From contig JAPQWV010000309.1 in assembly GCA_027422505.1 (NCBI GenBank), positions 248,001 to 312,000 on the forward strand: a DNA stretch of 64,000 nt. Direction: 5' to 3'. Positions 22,611-34,310 of this stretch are shown here, one piece after another (position 1 is the first letter of the stretch; each line of letters starts with the position of its first letter). The notes below the pieces were generated by a model that was not told where the DNA came from, searched no databases, and saw nothing but the letters and a program-made list of their open reading frames with translations. The translations under genes were made by a program, and so were the position numbers. The DNA comes from Craterostigma plantagineum (lineage: Eukaryota; Streptophyta; Magnoliopsida; Lamiales; Linderniaceae).

Positions 22611-23806
22611 GAGAAATAACTCTAAGAGAGTTAGAGGACGAATCGACTCCTATTTCAGAGTCGTTAGACGACGTTCCAGAAAAACCGGCTCAGTCGCAAT
22701 TGCGTAGGTCAAGTAGGATATCTTATATGCCTGAGAGATATGGTATGGTACACGTCGAGCATGGGGATGCTGCGACTGAGGGATGCGTCGGGGACGATCC
22801 CGTCACCTACGACCAGGCAATTGCTGGTACAGACTCCCTCAAGTGGCTTGAGGCTATGCAGGCCGGAATGGACTCGATGCACACAAACGAGGTTTGGACT
22901 CTTGTAGACCTGCCTAATGGTTTTAGACCAATTGGCAATAAATGGATCTACAAGAAAAAGATTGGATCTGATGGACAGGTGGAGACGTACAAAGCTAGGC
23001 TTGTAGCGAAAGGGTATAGTCAGAAAGAGGGAATTGACTATGAGGAAATCTTCTCACATGTCGCAATGATAAAGTCCATTCGAATCATGCTTGCGATAGC
23101 AGCACACTACGACTATGAGGTCTGGCAGATGGACGTAAAGACCGCCTTTCTGAATGGATTCCTCCAGGAGGAAATCTATATGGAGCAGCCCAAGGGTTTT
23201 ACGTCAGAAGCATATGCTCGAAAAGTGTGCAAACTGAATCGGTCCATTTATGGGCTGAAACAGGCTTCAAGGAGCTGGAATCTTAGGTTCGATGAAGTAG
23301 TTAAGAACTACGGATTCATAAAGAATGAAGATGAGCCATGTGTTTACAGAAAGGCCAGTGGGAGTAATGTGTCGTTGTACGTAGATGATATCCTTTTGAT
23401 AGAAAATGACATTGGGATGCTCTCAGAGATTAAAGCTTGGCTTTCAAACGAATTCTCTATGAAAGACCTCAGAGAAGCGACCTATATTCTAGGAATTTGC
23501 CTATTTAGAGATAGGGCGAAAAGGTAAATAGGCTTGTCCCAGGCCCTTTACTTAGATAAAGTCCTTAAAAGGTTTAAAATGGACGAGTCTAAGAAAGGGT
23601 TACTACCTACGAGGCATGGGATTCATCTCTCAAAGGCTATGTCTCCTCGGAATGAGGTACAAAGACAAGAGATGAGTGGAGTCCCCTATGCTTCAGCTGT
23701 GGGTAGCCTGATGTACGCGATGCTTTGCACACGACCAGACATAGCGTACGCTGTGGGCGTATTGTGTAGGTTTCAGGCTAATCCTGGTAAGGAACGGCGG
23801 CAGTAA
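22611..23806 (+). pseudogene. Copia reverse transcriptase
   Basis: The longest frame (22700-23527) has RPIGNKWIYKKKIGSDGQVE, YKARLVAKGYSQKEGIDYEE, VWQMDVKTAFLNGFLQEEIY, SIYGLKQASRSWN and the catalytic LYVDDILLI (codons around 23375-23400). After a stop at 23525-23527 the same frame continues in 23534-23806 with ALYLDKVLKRFKMDESKKG and the thumb/connection motif YASAVGSLMYAMLCTRPDIA. It is nearly intact apart from that stop. The sequence is closest to Tork/TNT-like copia elements by eye. Confidence 0.9.
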
Positions 23807-24354
23807 AGACAGTTCTGAAGTACCTTAGGGGACTTGATACTAATTTATGGCCCATGAGAATTGGAAGTAGATGGATATACAGATCCGGACTTCCAATCAG
23901 ATGTGGATGGCCGAAAGTCTACTTCGGGTTTTGTCTTTACGCTCAATGGTGGGGCAGTGTCTTCGAAAAGTTCCAAGCAAAGCACGACTGTAGATTCCAC
24001 CACTGAGGCAGAGTATATCGCATCTTCAGAAGCTGCCAAGGAGGTGTTTGGATGCGCAAGTTTCTGGAGGAACTACAGGTGGTACTTAGCATCGTGGATC
24101 GCCCACTGCCATTGTGGTGCGACAACAGCGGGGCTATTGCACAAGCTAAGGAACCACGTGCTCACAGTAAATCCAAACACATAGAGAGAAAATACCACGT
24201 GCTGCGTGGGTTTGCTGAAAATGGCTCAATAGCCATGCAGTAAATTGCCTCTGTAGAGAATGCAGCGGACCCGTTCACGAAGCCACTACCACAGGCAGTG
24301 CTCGATCGACACCTCGATAGAATGGGGTTAAGATATGATAACACGTGGTATTAG
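23807..24354 (+). pseudogene. Copia RNase H
   Basis: The domain shows VDGYTDPDFQSDVDGRKSTS, GFVFTLNGGAVSSKSSKQST, STTEAEYIASSEAAKE, then in another frame PLWCDNSGAIAQAKEPRAHS and SKHIERKYHVLR. After a stop, DPFTKPLPQAVLDRHLDRMG ends at TAG 24352-24354, two bases before the polypurine tract. At least two frameshifts are present. Confidence 0.88.
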
Positions 24355-24355
24355 T

Positions 24356-24368
24356 GCAAGTGGGAGAT
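24356..24368 (+). other. Copia polypurine tract
   Basis: GCAAGTGGGAGAT directly precedes the LTR start TGTTGAGGTATATG. GTGGGAGATTGTT is the usual copia polypurine/LTR junction. Confidence 0.88.
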
Positions 24369-25589
24369 TGTTGAGGTATATGCCCTAGATGCCGTACGAG
24401 GACTGGGAGTACGAGGGCAATTTGCTAATGTGTAGTGTTTAGTGATGTAATTTGATTACTTCTATTAATGGAATGACTTTGTTTATCATTAATTAATTAT
24501 TTGATGAATAAATTAAAAGGCGAATTATTAATTAGTCTAAAGATTTCACCTTGCAGTCTAGGTGGATAAGACAAATTAATAAAACCCAAATATTGGCAGT
24601 TCAGTTACTGATTCTGTGGGGATAGAGAGGGGCACCAGTAAGCTGAGATACTGCAATATTAAAATAGTCCACAAGTCTAAGTCTCCAGTAGGGTTACTGG
24701 AACGACACGTACGACTTGTTTGTCGATGGGTCCAATATGATTGTGCCAACCGCTCACTTGGGAAGTGGGAGCCCATGACAATGATACAAGATGAATCAGG
24801 GGATTATCTCTATTTGGACACTGACTCGTAATCGAACGATCACACGCTTGGATTGTCCTTGATCGAACGATTGATTGTAGTAGTATTCGTGGACCTTAGA
24901 CCGAAAGGGTTAACTTGGGGTTGATCTTGAGGTCTTGACTTGTCACTAGTTTGCTAGGCCCGTCTTATAGGTGGCATGGGTCAGCGACGAAATGCGGTCT
25001 TGACTTTTCGACGTGATTGTCGGTTGAACCGCGGAGCGGGATTTACGGTCTCGATTAAATTCGAGGTTAACGTCCTATGACAAGTTTAATGTGCGGGAAT
25101 TTATCCAAGTCTCTGCCCAGAGCATATAACTGACTCATGATAGTCGTGGAGTGCAGTTTCAGAACTTTCACCGACATAAACGATATAGGGCTCGTTTGAT
25201 ATGTGTGTATTTGGATTGGATGGGTATAGATTATTTGTGTATTAGTATACAAGAATTTTGTTGATAGAGTATTTATTATGTTTAATATGAATATTTGGGT
25301 AATGATGTATGATAGTGATTGATACGTATATGTGAGATGTGTATATAATTTGCTAAATAGACAAAAATACATTTTTACTCTTCAAAAATTAAAGCCATTA
25401 AAATATTAAACAAGCTACAGTCCATCGTCTTCATCGTCTTCAAATTAAATATGTTCCACTCCCCAAATTACAGAAAAGCTTCAACTAAAAAAGCTTCATC
25501 ATCTTCAATTACCCAAATTACAGAAAAGCTTCGACGTCTCATCGGCTTCGATTCCAAATTGCAAGCTCAGATCTCGGGTTAAAAAGTTC

Positions 25590-25857
25590 CCCAATGATTA
25601 CGCCGCGAAACCCTAACTGCGGAGATCTCCTCAAGCCACCGAAAGGATGCGGCCGGAAAGGATGCAGCCCACGCGCCTCCGCTCCCAGAAAGGATGCGGC
25701 CGTGCACGGTGGACGAAAGCTCCCGTCGAGTGCGCGCAGCCATGTCTGGCTGCCAGCTCCCATCGATCATCCCGCTGCCAGCACCCGTCGGTCGTCCCGC
25801 TGCCAGCTCTCGTCGGTCGTCCCGCCGCCAGCTCCCGTTGGTCGTCGAGTGCGCGCA
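25590..25857 (+). repeat. GC-rich minisatellite inside the PIF-like element
   Basis: Several approximate 24-bp units of the type CGTCGGTCGTCCCGCTGCCA occur at 25745-25845. They are preceded by repeated AAAGGATGCGGCC-type units (25640-25700) and a duplicated GTGCGCGCAGCCATG (25728-25742 and 25849-25863). Frames are open on both strands but have no recognisable protein features. It might be captured host sequence. Confidence 0.5.
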
Positions 25858-25865
25858 GCCATGGG

Positions 25866-26657
25866 TAGGGGTGGGCATTCGGTACAAACCGTACCGAACC
25901 GAACCGAAATTTCGGTTAACCGAAATTTCGGTTCGGTGATTTGGAAAACCGAATACCGAACCGAACTGAATTCGGTTCGGTTCGGTAAAACCGAAAAGTT
26001 TTTGGGTTTTTTCGATTTTCTACCGAAATACCGAAGTTAAGAAAAAAAATTGAATTTTGTTCCTGCAGGATGGGAGAGGAAGCTCATCAGGGCGCGCGGC
26101 CGAAGAATTTGGCGACGAACACGGCGGCGCGGCCCTGGGCTGTGCGTCGGCGGTTTCCATCCACTGCAAGCACGACCTAAGAGCACAGACGCCGTTGCAG
26201 CTCATTTTTCCTAATCAAAGAGAAACTCGTGTAATTTAGTAAGAGCGATATGACGGTGCAATTTGATTGAAGATAAAGGTTTATTGGGGAAGAAGACTAG
26301 AGAAGAAGATTAAAGCTGCGGGTTGATTCGTGTAGATAGGAAGAAGATGAAAGAAAACCCTAAGTTGACCTCATAGTGGGCTTTTGGGCTGTGTAATAAA
26401 AATATTAGAAATATTGTCTGGGCCCATTTCGGGCCTACTAAACATATAACTAATAAATTAAATATATATTATTGTAAATTCGGTAATTCGGTATACCGAA
26501 AATACCGAAGCAGAAAACCTGTACCGAACCGAAACACCGAGATTTTGAAATTTATGTACCGAATACCGAACTGAATTTTTTCGGTTCGGTTCGGTTTGTA
26601 CCGAAATTTCGATTTTTCGATAATTCGGTCCGGTAAACCGAATTGTGCCCACCCCTA
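25866..26657. mobile_element. Small non-autonomous hAT-like element at the left end of hAT 2
   Basis: The termini are TAGGGGTGGGCATTCGGTA and, inward from the right, TAGGGGTGGGCACAATTCGG. Arrays of CGGTTCGGTAAAACCGAA-like subterminal repeats lie at 25885-26040 and 26470-26650. No transposase is present. Its left terminus coincides with the hAT 2 boundary and no separate 8-bp duplication is seen: the left flank is GCCATGGG and the right flank is GCTAGACG. Confidence 0.7.
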
Positions 26658-27145
26658 GCTAGACGTGGGCTTTGGGCCGAGCCGACCCGGAACCGGCCCA
26701 AAACCGGCCCGTTAGCCCGGCCCAAACCCGGAACCGGTAGAACCGGTTCCAGAACCGGTAACCGGCCCATTATATTTGGGCTAGGCCGGTTTTTGGGCCG
26801 CAGAACCGCGGATTGCCGGTTCCGGTTCCCGGAACCGGCCCAACGGCTATATAGCCGTTGGGCCAACGGCCTTCTGATATATATATTTTTTTAAATTTTT
26901 AAACACTGGAAAATTACAGTTTTAGCCCCAAACGAAAAATCTATAAATACCACCTCATTTTAACCATTTTAACTCACAATTACATCCAAATCTCTTCCAA
27001 ACTCTCTCAAAAAGCTCTCAAAAAAATCATCCTATTAATATTTAATATTATTAACATTAATAATTATTTTATTATTACTACACTACACTACTACCTACAC
27101 ACACTCACTTATTATTACCAATAATTGAATTATTATTTTACACTA

Positions 27146-29278
27146 ATGGCGCCGTCATCGAGAAATCCTAACCCTCATGACGAAGATGTTTTTATGGTTT
27201 TAGGTCACGCCGACACATTTCGGGGAAATGGCGACACCGACGAGGAGACCGAACCGGAACCGCAACAGACGAGAGCGACCGACGAGGGACCGAGCCAAGC
27301 TTCTACGGCGACGACAAAAAGGAAGCAACAACCGCGTGGTCGGCGGTCTAAGGTATGGAATTTTTTCGATTTAGAAATGGATAAAAATAATGCCGCTTCA
27401 GGTACCGCTTATTGCAAAATGTGCCGCCACCCTACACAATTAAGACCGGACCGAATCAAGGTGGGACGGGCTCGATGAAAAAACACCTCCAGAGGCGCAT
27501 AACTTCGGGAACGATCTAGAGCCGGTAGGGACCGAACCCCGACAACAACAAATAAACGTAAGTACGGGTAAGAATTTTGTTATTACTAGGAAAATTTCTA
27601 AAAAAGCATTAGTTAAATTCGTAGTTATGTGTGAAGAACCCTTTTGCATTGCGGAAAGTGAAGGGTTTATCGAATTTACGAGTACGATACAACCCGGATT
27701 CCATAACGTGACCCGTAAAACCCTTAGGAAATATGTGTTAGAAACTTTTCAGGAATATCAAACTAGCTTAATTAGTCATTTAGCCAACATTACGTGTAGG
27801 ATTAGTTTGACTACCGATATTTGGACTAATATTACGTCGCAATCTTATTTAGTCGTCACCGCCCATTGGATAGATGAAACATGGACCATGCAAAAACGTA
27901 TTCTTTCCCTAGATCCCCTAGATTCGCAACATAATGCCACTACGATACGAACTATGTGTTGAATGTCGTTAATAAATATTGTATTCAAGATAAGATTATG
28001 TGTATCACCTTAGATAATGCTAGCGCGAACAACGTAGCGATAGGGATCCTTCGTAGGCAACTTAGGTTACCCTTAGACGGCAAATTATTACATGCTAGGT
28101 GCGCTTGCCATATTATTAACTTGTGTGTGCAATGTGCTTTTGACGAAGTTTTTGGAGATATTGTAGAAAAGTTTAAGGTAATAGGTAAGTTACTTCGGGA
28201 ACGCCGCATCGGAACGTCGTGGAAGCAAACCGTCCTTGCCGCCGGCCTCCCGTACAAGAAGTTTCCGTTGCCAGTCCCGACTAGGTGGAACTCGTTGTAC
28301 CACCTCCTCAGCACCTTCATGCGTTACAAGGACTTGCTGACGCCTTTTTGGAACGAGGCCGCAGTCGGCACCACCTCCAGGTATGAATTACGACCACTTG
28401 ATTGGGATATTGTAGGTTTGGTCGTGTCTATACTTGAAGTGTTCGCCGAGGCTACGAAGAAATTTTCCGGAGTTCACTACCCGACGTCCCCCTTATTCGT
28501 CCCGAACCTCTTCGCGATGTGCTACAAGTTCGTGGAGTTTCGCAACAATCCATAGTTGGGTGGTTTCATCCAAAATATGGAGCAGAAGTTCAAGAAGTAT
28601 TGGGAAACCATCCCAATAGTACACGGTTTGTCGGCCATACTCGATCCTAGTTGCGGTGTTGATACATTTGATATTTTTTTCGAATATTATGCTCAGTTTC
28701 TTGGAAAGAAAGTGGACGACCAAAAGGCGTCAATTCACGCTTCTCTCCAAGAACTTTTTTCTTTTTATGCATCTGAGCAGGGACATAGCGTGGAGCAACC
28801 CGTACCAGCGAGCGAAGCCGGTTCGTCGGAAGGAGGCGGCGGCGCAATGGGACTACTACGAAGATTGAAGGCGCAAAAGACGAAGACCAAAACGCGTGCG
28901 TCGGGGTCGAACACGAATGAGATCCAGCTCTACCTGAGCCACAACTTCCAGACTCCCGAAGACTTCGACGTTTTGGCCTGGTGGAAGTCGAACGCGACTC
29001 TTTATCCGACCCTCTCCGCCGTCGCTCGAGACGTTTTAGCCGTGCAAGCGTCTAGCGTCGCCTCCGAGTCCGCATTCTCTACCTCCGGGCGAATTATCGG
29101 CGACAGACGTGCGAGCCTTAACCCGACTTCCCTCGCAATGTTAACATTGTTGAAGGATTGGTATTTGGCCGAATCGAAGAACCGACGGGAGAACGCCATT
29201 GACGAGTTCCGTTCTTCCAGTTCGGACGAAGACGAAGAGGCCTCTAACATAGTTTTAATTAATAGTAAAGTCGAATAA
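27146..29278 (+). pseudogene. hAT (RICESLEEPER-like) transposase, broken
   Basis: Start ATG is at 27146 (MAPSSRNPNPHD). A BED-like finger follows (KVWNFFDLEMDKNN, CKMCRHP). The core has ISLTTDIWTNITSQSYLVVT, MCITLDNASANNVAIG and ARCACHIINLCVQ. The C-terminal dimerisation domain has FDVLAWWKSNATLYPTLS, VASESAFSTSGRIIGDRRAS and ends KDWYLAES. Breaks are a frameshift near 27470, another near 27950 and one in-frame TAG at 28553-28555 between FRNNP and LGGFIQNM. It is otherwise full-length for the family. About 29279-29494 is AT-rich tail. Confidence 0.88.
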
Positions 29279-31151
29279 ATTGTATTTTTTATTTCGAATA
29301 TTTTTTCCTTTTTTGTATTTTGTAACTTGTAAGTTTTAGATTTATTTTTCTTTCTTTTATGTTTTTATTTGTATTTTTTAGGTAGTTTTTTTTATTTTTT
29401 TGTACTTTTCTTATTTTTTTTTTTTGTTTTTTTTGGAATAAAATTTTTGGATATTTTCTAAAGAATTTTTTCATAGAAAAAAAAAATTTAAACGGGCCGG
29501 TTCCGGTTCTGGAACCGGAACCGGCCCAAAAGAGGTCCGGGGGTTCTTCTTATGGTTCTGGTCCGGTCCCTGGAAAATGGTTCCGGAACCGGACCCGAAA
29601 CCGGAACCGGAACAGTGCCGGAACCGGTTGAACCGGAACCGGTAGAACCGGCCCGGAACCGGCCCAATCCGGCCCAAAGCCCACGTCTACCCCTAGCCAT
29701 GGGTGAAGATCGAAAATTGATAGATGTTGTCAAGACAACGATAATGGAAGAACTATTATCAGGGGGGTAAAATTGGAATTAAGGTGAAATGTACTGACAT
29801 ACCCATCTCCTTGGTGGGTATTTCTATACCCGGCTGATAACCAATTTGCGTGTATTAGATGTGTTTGTCCATACAAGGCTAGCATATGCATACACGCATA
29901 ACAAACACTACACAATTTTATAATACATGTCTATTACCTATCTAAACAAGCGTATCAAACGAGCCGATAGAGTCGTGTTCTGTAAGTTTGACTATGCGTG
30001 ACTTTCACTCGATCGGGACAAACGTAAAGGGTTTATACGTATGACGAAAATCTACTGTCGGTTCGTGGATTACGATTAGATCAAATTCGTACTCAACTTG
30101 ATTTGTTCGGTACCACGGGGCTGGCTAGGTGAATACCAAACTCCTAGATACCTCCTGGGCCGATTGAGACGAACCAAGAGAGTCGGGCTTAAAAAGGGCA
30201 ACCGATACAACGTCGTCATCAGAGAGAGACAAGGCTAAGTCCTAGATTGTGACATTACGGTTTGGGGCTTGGCCAAAGCCTTGATCGGCCGAAAATACTA
30301 AGTTTGACTAGTGAGGGGTAAAATGGTCTTTTCACCTCACGATATATTTTTGAAATAAAATATATGATATTTTATATTTAGTATATGATTATTAGATTTA
30401 GTCTTTATTATGTTCTTAGAGAATAATATTAGATAATGTATATCGGATATATATATATATATATATATAAGTTTCGAATTTTATTGATAAAATTTCGAAA
30501 ATTATTAAATATATTTTTATTGGATATTATATATTTAAAATATACTAAATATGGTATTTTAATTAATTAAGGTATTGGATATTTAATTAATTAAATATAA
30601 GTTTGAATTTTGAATTCATTACTTGGTAAAACGAAGAATTGGTAAAATGGGAGGTTTGAGGATTATTCTCCACCCACCTTAACCTATTTTTGGCTAATCC
30701 TAAGAGGGATAAAGAAGGATTTTCGAGATCCTAAAGTTGGTGGAAGCTAAATTTTCGAAATATAAGCAAAAGAGAGTAAAACCTAAGAGTTTTCTCCTCT
30801 CACCACTTTCTCTCTCGCACTCTCTCCTCTCACCACGTTCTTGGCCTAGCTGCACATGCAAGAACAGCTGCGACGTTCGTAAGGTGCCGGCGTGATGATC
30901 TTGCGCAAAGAAGGCGTCCCGTTCGTGTGCTTTTGGCGTACGAGAGGGGCACTACGCCTCGAGCATACGAAGGAGCTAGCCATCATTAAGAGATTTCAAC
31001 AAGGTATCATGGCTGATCTCTTATCTCTTTATGTCAATACGTTCTCGTGTTTGTAGCCGAGCGATCTTGAATAGGCGGGAAACCCCGTAAGATTTCAAAA
31101 ATTCCGCCGTTCTAGGAACGTGGGTCCAGGGACCCTCGGGGATTCCCAACA

Positions 31152-34100
31152 ATATGCACGTGATAAATCCCCCGCCGAGGCATCCTCGCCAATGCACTTA
31201 AAGCTCATACTACGTTGACTCAGGTCCTCGGCAGGCTTTTACCCAGGCATACATCGTAAAGAGCTCTAATCCAACCACGGGCATCGGCCCAAAGTATGAG
31301 GGCATCAACCCAACCACACTAAAATATGAGGGCATCAACCCAACAACGCTAATAAGTGATATAAGGGCATCAACCCAACCATGGCAATCCCCCGACGCAT
31401 CAACGTCGTTCACATACTGGCGACACATCAACGTCGCCAACGGCGCATCAATGCCGTCACGGTGCCCCAGAAGCCGCCCCTCACTTTAATTTTAGAATTT
31501 ATTAGCAATTGCCCACCTCGGCAACCATCGTTCGCTATTTGCGACATAAATCATGCACGCTCATCATCATAAAACCCCGAAACGTGAAATGCATAATGCA
31601 TAGTACATAAACATTTAGTCACTTAGGCAAATAGGTTAGGCACATACAAGCATGTTATGTGTCGTAGGTGAATTTCCACTTACCTGTCGTCCGTCGATTA
31701 CCCGTTAATAGCTCAGCGATGTTGCTAACCTCGACCTTAGGCACAAAATCATCACATCAGTATATCATCTAAATTACTTGAATATCTACTTTATTGAATT
31801 TCCTAAGTATTGCATTATTATATATTTAATACTATATTTGAAAGATCATTGCTTTAAAAGAGTTTCTTAACCTAAATACTTGAAGACTCTTAGGACTCAT
31901 GAACTAATTTAGACTCGGGAACTACACACGTCACTTCACCTAAGTTCCCATAATTTGCGAACTTATATAGTTCACCAAGTTGATACTTTGTGACGTCTAC
32001 TCTTCCTACCAAGTTCGCGAACCTCACGGATTTTGCTAAGTCAAGTTAACCCGTTAAATATCAAGCTAGGCAGAAGGTTTTAAATCCCAAAATAACCTTT
32101 AAATTTTAAAGTATAGGTTGACCCGAAAATATTAGGCAACATATGAAAATACTTTCTGCTGAAACTGATTTGGGCCGAAAATATTTTTATTTAAAATGAT
32201 TGGGCCTAAAATAGGGCAAAAGCCCAAAACTTTAAATCGTCGGTCAAACTCACACAAATCCGGTCAAAGCCCAAATCTTAAATCGCTTGATCCCACTTTC
32301 AAAAGCTGGTCAACCCGAAACATTTGCGGTCAATGCATGAATTCACGGGAGTTCCGCCGTATTGGCAGAATCGCCCGATTGGACGCGCGGAGCCTGATTT
32401 AAGTTCGCGAGTCGCCCGATTGGACGCACGAAGCCCGATTTAAGTCCGCGGAATCGCCCGATTTATCTCACAGGAATCACCACACGAAAGTCAATCTGCC
32501 CGCGAAACCTAAAGTCGGCCTGCGACACCTTTCACAGGAATCACCATGCGAAAGCGCCCGCGAAACCTGAAATCGGCCCGCGATGCCTCTCACAGGAATC
32601 ACCCTTCAAGTCGGCCCGCGGAAGACTATAGCCCGCGAGAATCCGAATTGGCCCGCGAAACATGTTTACTCACATCGAAACAACCCTTTGGGCCTGCGAA
32701 ACACTTTCGCGACCCGAAATGCATTCGGCCGATTTCCCTATTAGTTCGAAATTCTATTTCACTCATAGCTCAAAAAATAAAACAAATTAATCGAAACTCA
32801 AAATCGCCTGAAACCTAGAATCTGTCGAAACCTTCAAAACTTTATATATTATCAAAGAATATTCTAAACCCACAAAATCGTACGCTCAAACATTTATCAA
32901 ATCTTTGTAAACTTCATATCCTTTTGATAATAATAAACTCACATTCTTAACTTGACAACAACCATGAGTAAAGATTTACTATTGACAAAACTGAGTTTCC
33001 TAAATACTAAAACATTAGAAAATAACTTACGATTGACCCACAACTACACATGTGCTAAGGCCGAAACTTCCATCTCAACTTACAAAATAACCCTTAATAT
33101 GGCTATTTTCATGATTCTAGGATTTTATTTCCTTGACATATATCATGAAACCTCCTAAAATCTATCTTAACCGCATATTAAATTCAAGAAACCCTATGGA
33201 TATTATATAAATCGAGATACGTATAATAAAACTACCTTACATCCAAGTCAGTTTTTGTTAAGTTAAATCCTTAAGCTTGACCTAGCCTTTCGTAAACTCT
33301 CCCCTTCACTTAACTTTCACTATTTCTACTCGTAAGCCCCTAAATACTAATACATTCGATTCTTCAAACCTTCAAACGATCTCCAAAACCTCATATCGTC
33401 AAAACACACCAACAATACAGATTTTAAACCTATATTTTGGGTTTCATTCGAACATGAAAGCACCTAGATGGATCACAACTCAAACATGGAAAATAAGGTT
33501 CGAACCACATGAAGACCGAATTTTTAAAACCCTACTTCACTTCCTTAAAAGCTAGATTTGTGCTACTTGGTTGTGAGGAGCTTGCCAAAAATCCTTTGCT
33601 CCACTTCGTCGTCTTCGTTTCTCCTTTCTTAGGTTTTTCTTCCTTTTCGTTTTCTTTCTTCTCTCTCTCTCTCTCTCTATCTCTCTCATTACTTTTTATT
33701 TTGTGGCTTCAATGATTGTTTTGCATAAGGCTAGTACTAGGATGAGGAGGCCCACACGTGTACTTACCTTGCACTAAGTAATGTCCATTTTTTTCTCCTT
33801 ATCTCTAAGCATTTGGGCCAAGGTAATTTAATAAAATGGGCCTTATAATTTTCAATACCTATTGCTTATACTTCATTATAAGCATACACTTCATTTGGGC
33901 TCTCTTAATTAAGTTAGTTAGGCTCTATTACTACTTGGCCTAAATTATTTATTGGACTTTATTAATTTAGTTGGACTTCTAATATTAAGTTGGTCTAAAT
34001 TAATTATTGGAGTATTTTCCATTGAGTTGGGCCAACATGAAAATTGACTTGGGTGTTTTGCATTTATTCACTTGGGTCCTAATATTATTAGGTTTTAAAT

Positions 34101-34287
34101 AAAGCTTTTAATTGGGCCGAATTTCTTTATTAATTACTCATTTGGTCTATTTTATTTGTTAAATTCTATTGAGTTGGGCCAAGTTCCTCATTCGGCTTTT
34201 GATCCCGTTCAAATATTAACTTCCTTAATCCGAAGACTTACAAGATTATTAATATCCTAGTTCCGTTTAGAATTTAAGGGTATTACA
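31152..34287 (-). repeat. Chromovirus-type LTR, 5' portion and middle
   Basis: On minus it starts TGTAATACCCTTAAATTC at 34287, beside a purine tract. 31152-32280 repeats 16851-17990. The remainder (32280-34287) is present once; it includes repeated GAATCGCCCGATT and CCCGCGAAACCTAAA-type segments (32340-32700) and a CT run at about 33660-33690. It is truncated by the copia LTR at 31151. No gene is present. Confidence 0.75.
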
Positions 34288-34310
34288 TTCTCCCCCCTTA
34301 AAAGAATTTC
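34288..34310 (-). other. Chromovirus-type polypurine tract
   Basis: The minus strand reads AATTCTTTTAAGGGGGGAGA just before TGTAATA. This purine tract/LTR junction is characteristic of Tekay/Del elements and fixes the orientation. Confidence 0.75.

Larger units (their letters stand above)
25866..29695 (+). mobile_element. hAT transposon 2 with 8-bp target duplication GCCATGGG
   Basis: Exact 8-mers GCCATGGG flank it (25858-25865 and 29696-29703). The right terminus read inward is TAGGGGTAGACGTGGGCTTT. The left end has the same AGACGTGGGCTTTGGGCC (26661 on) but is displaced by a smaller hAT-like element at 25866-26657. Subterminal arrays of GGAACCGGCCC-type repeats lie at 26680-26850 and 29495-29680. 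It encodes a RICESLEEPER-like transposase pseudogene on the plus strand. Confidence 0.85.
25188..29966. mobile_element. PIF/Harbinger-like non-autonomous element with nested hAT
   Basis: The terminal inverted repeats are GGGCTCGTTTGATA on the left and CGGCTCGTTTGATA reading inward from the right. They are flanked by ATA (25185-25187 and 29967-29969). The empty site can be read from the 5' LTR, which has AACATAGAG where this copy has GATATAG plus GATAGAG. Without the inner hAT the element would be about 0.94 kb and shows no transposase. The superfamily is inferred from the 3-bp duplication and terminal sequence only. Confidence 0.72.
17991..31151 (+). mobile_element. Ty1/copia retrotransposon (plus), with nested DNA transposons in its 3' LTR
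   Basis: The order is truncated 5' LTR (17991-19203), primer site (19205), GC-rich leader, gag, protease, integrase, reverse transcriptase, RNase H, polypurine tract (24356-24368) and 3' LTR (24369-31151). The 3' LTR is interrupted by a PIF/Harbinger-like element at 25188-29966. The copia order integrase before reverse transcriptase is clear. The 5' LTR lacks the part corresponding to 24369-25171. The coding region has many stops. It is inserted in, and rearranged with, a chromovirus-type LTR. Confidence 0.88.
24369..31151 (+). repeat. Copia 3' LTR, split by a 4.8-kb insertion
   Basis: The LTR starts TGTTGAGG (24369) and ends CCCAACA (31151). The segment 25188-29966 is a nested DNA transposon. 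Removing it leaves about 2.0 kb, colinear after position 25172 with the 5' LTR at 17991. Short open frames in it are not supported as genes. Confidence 0.85.
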
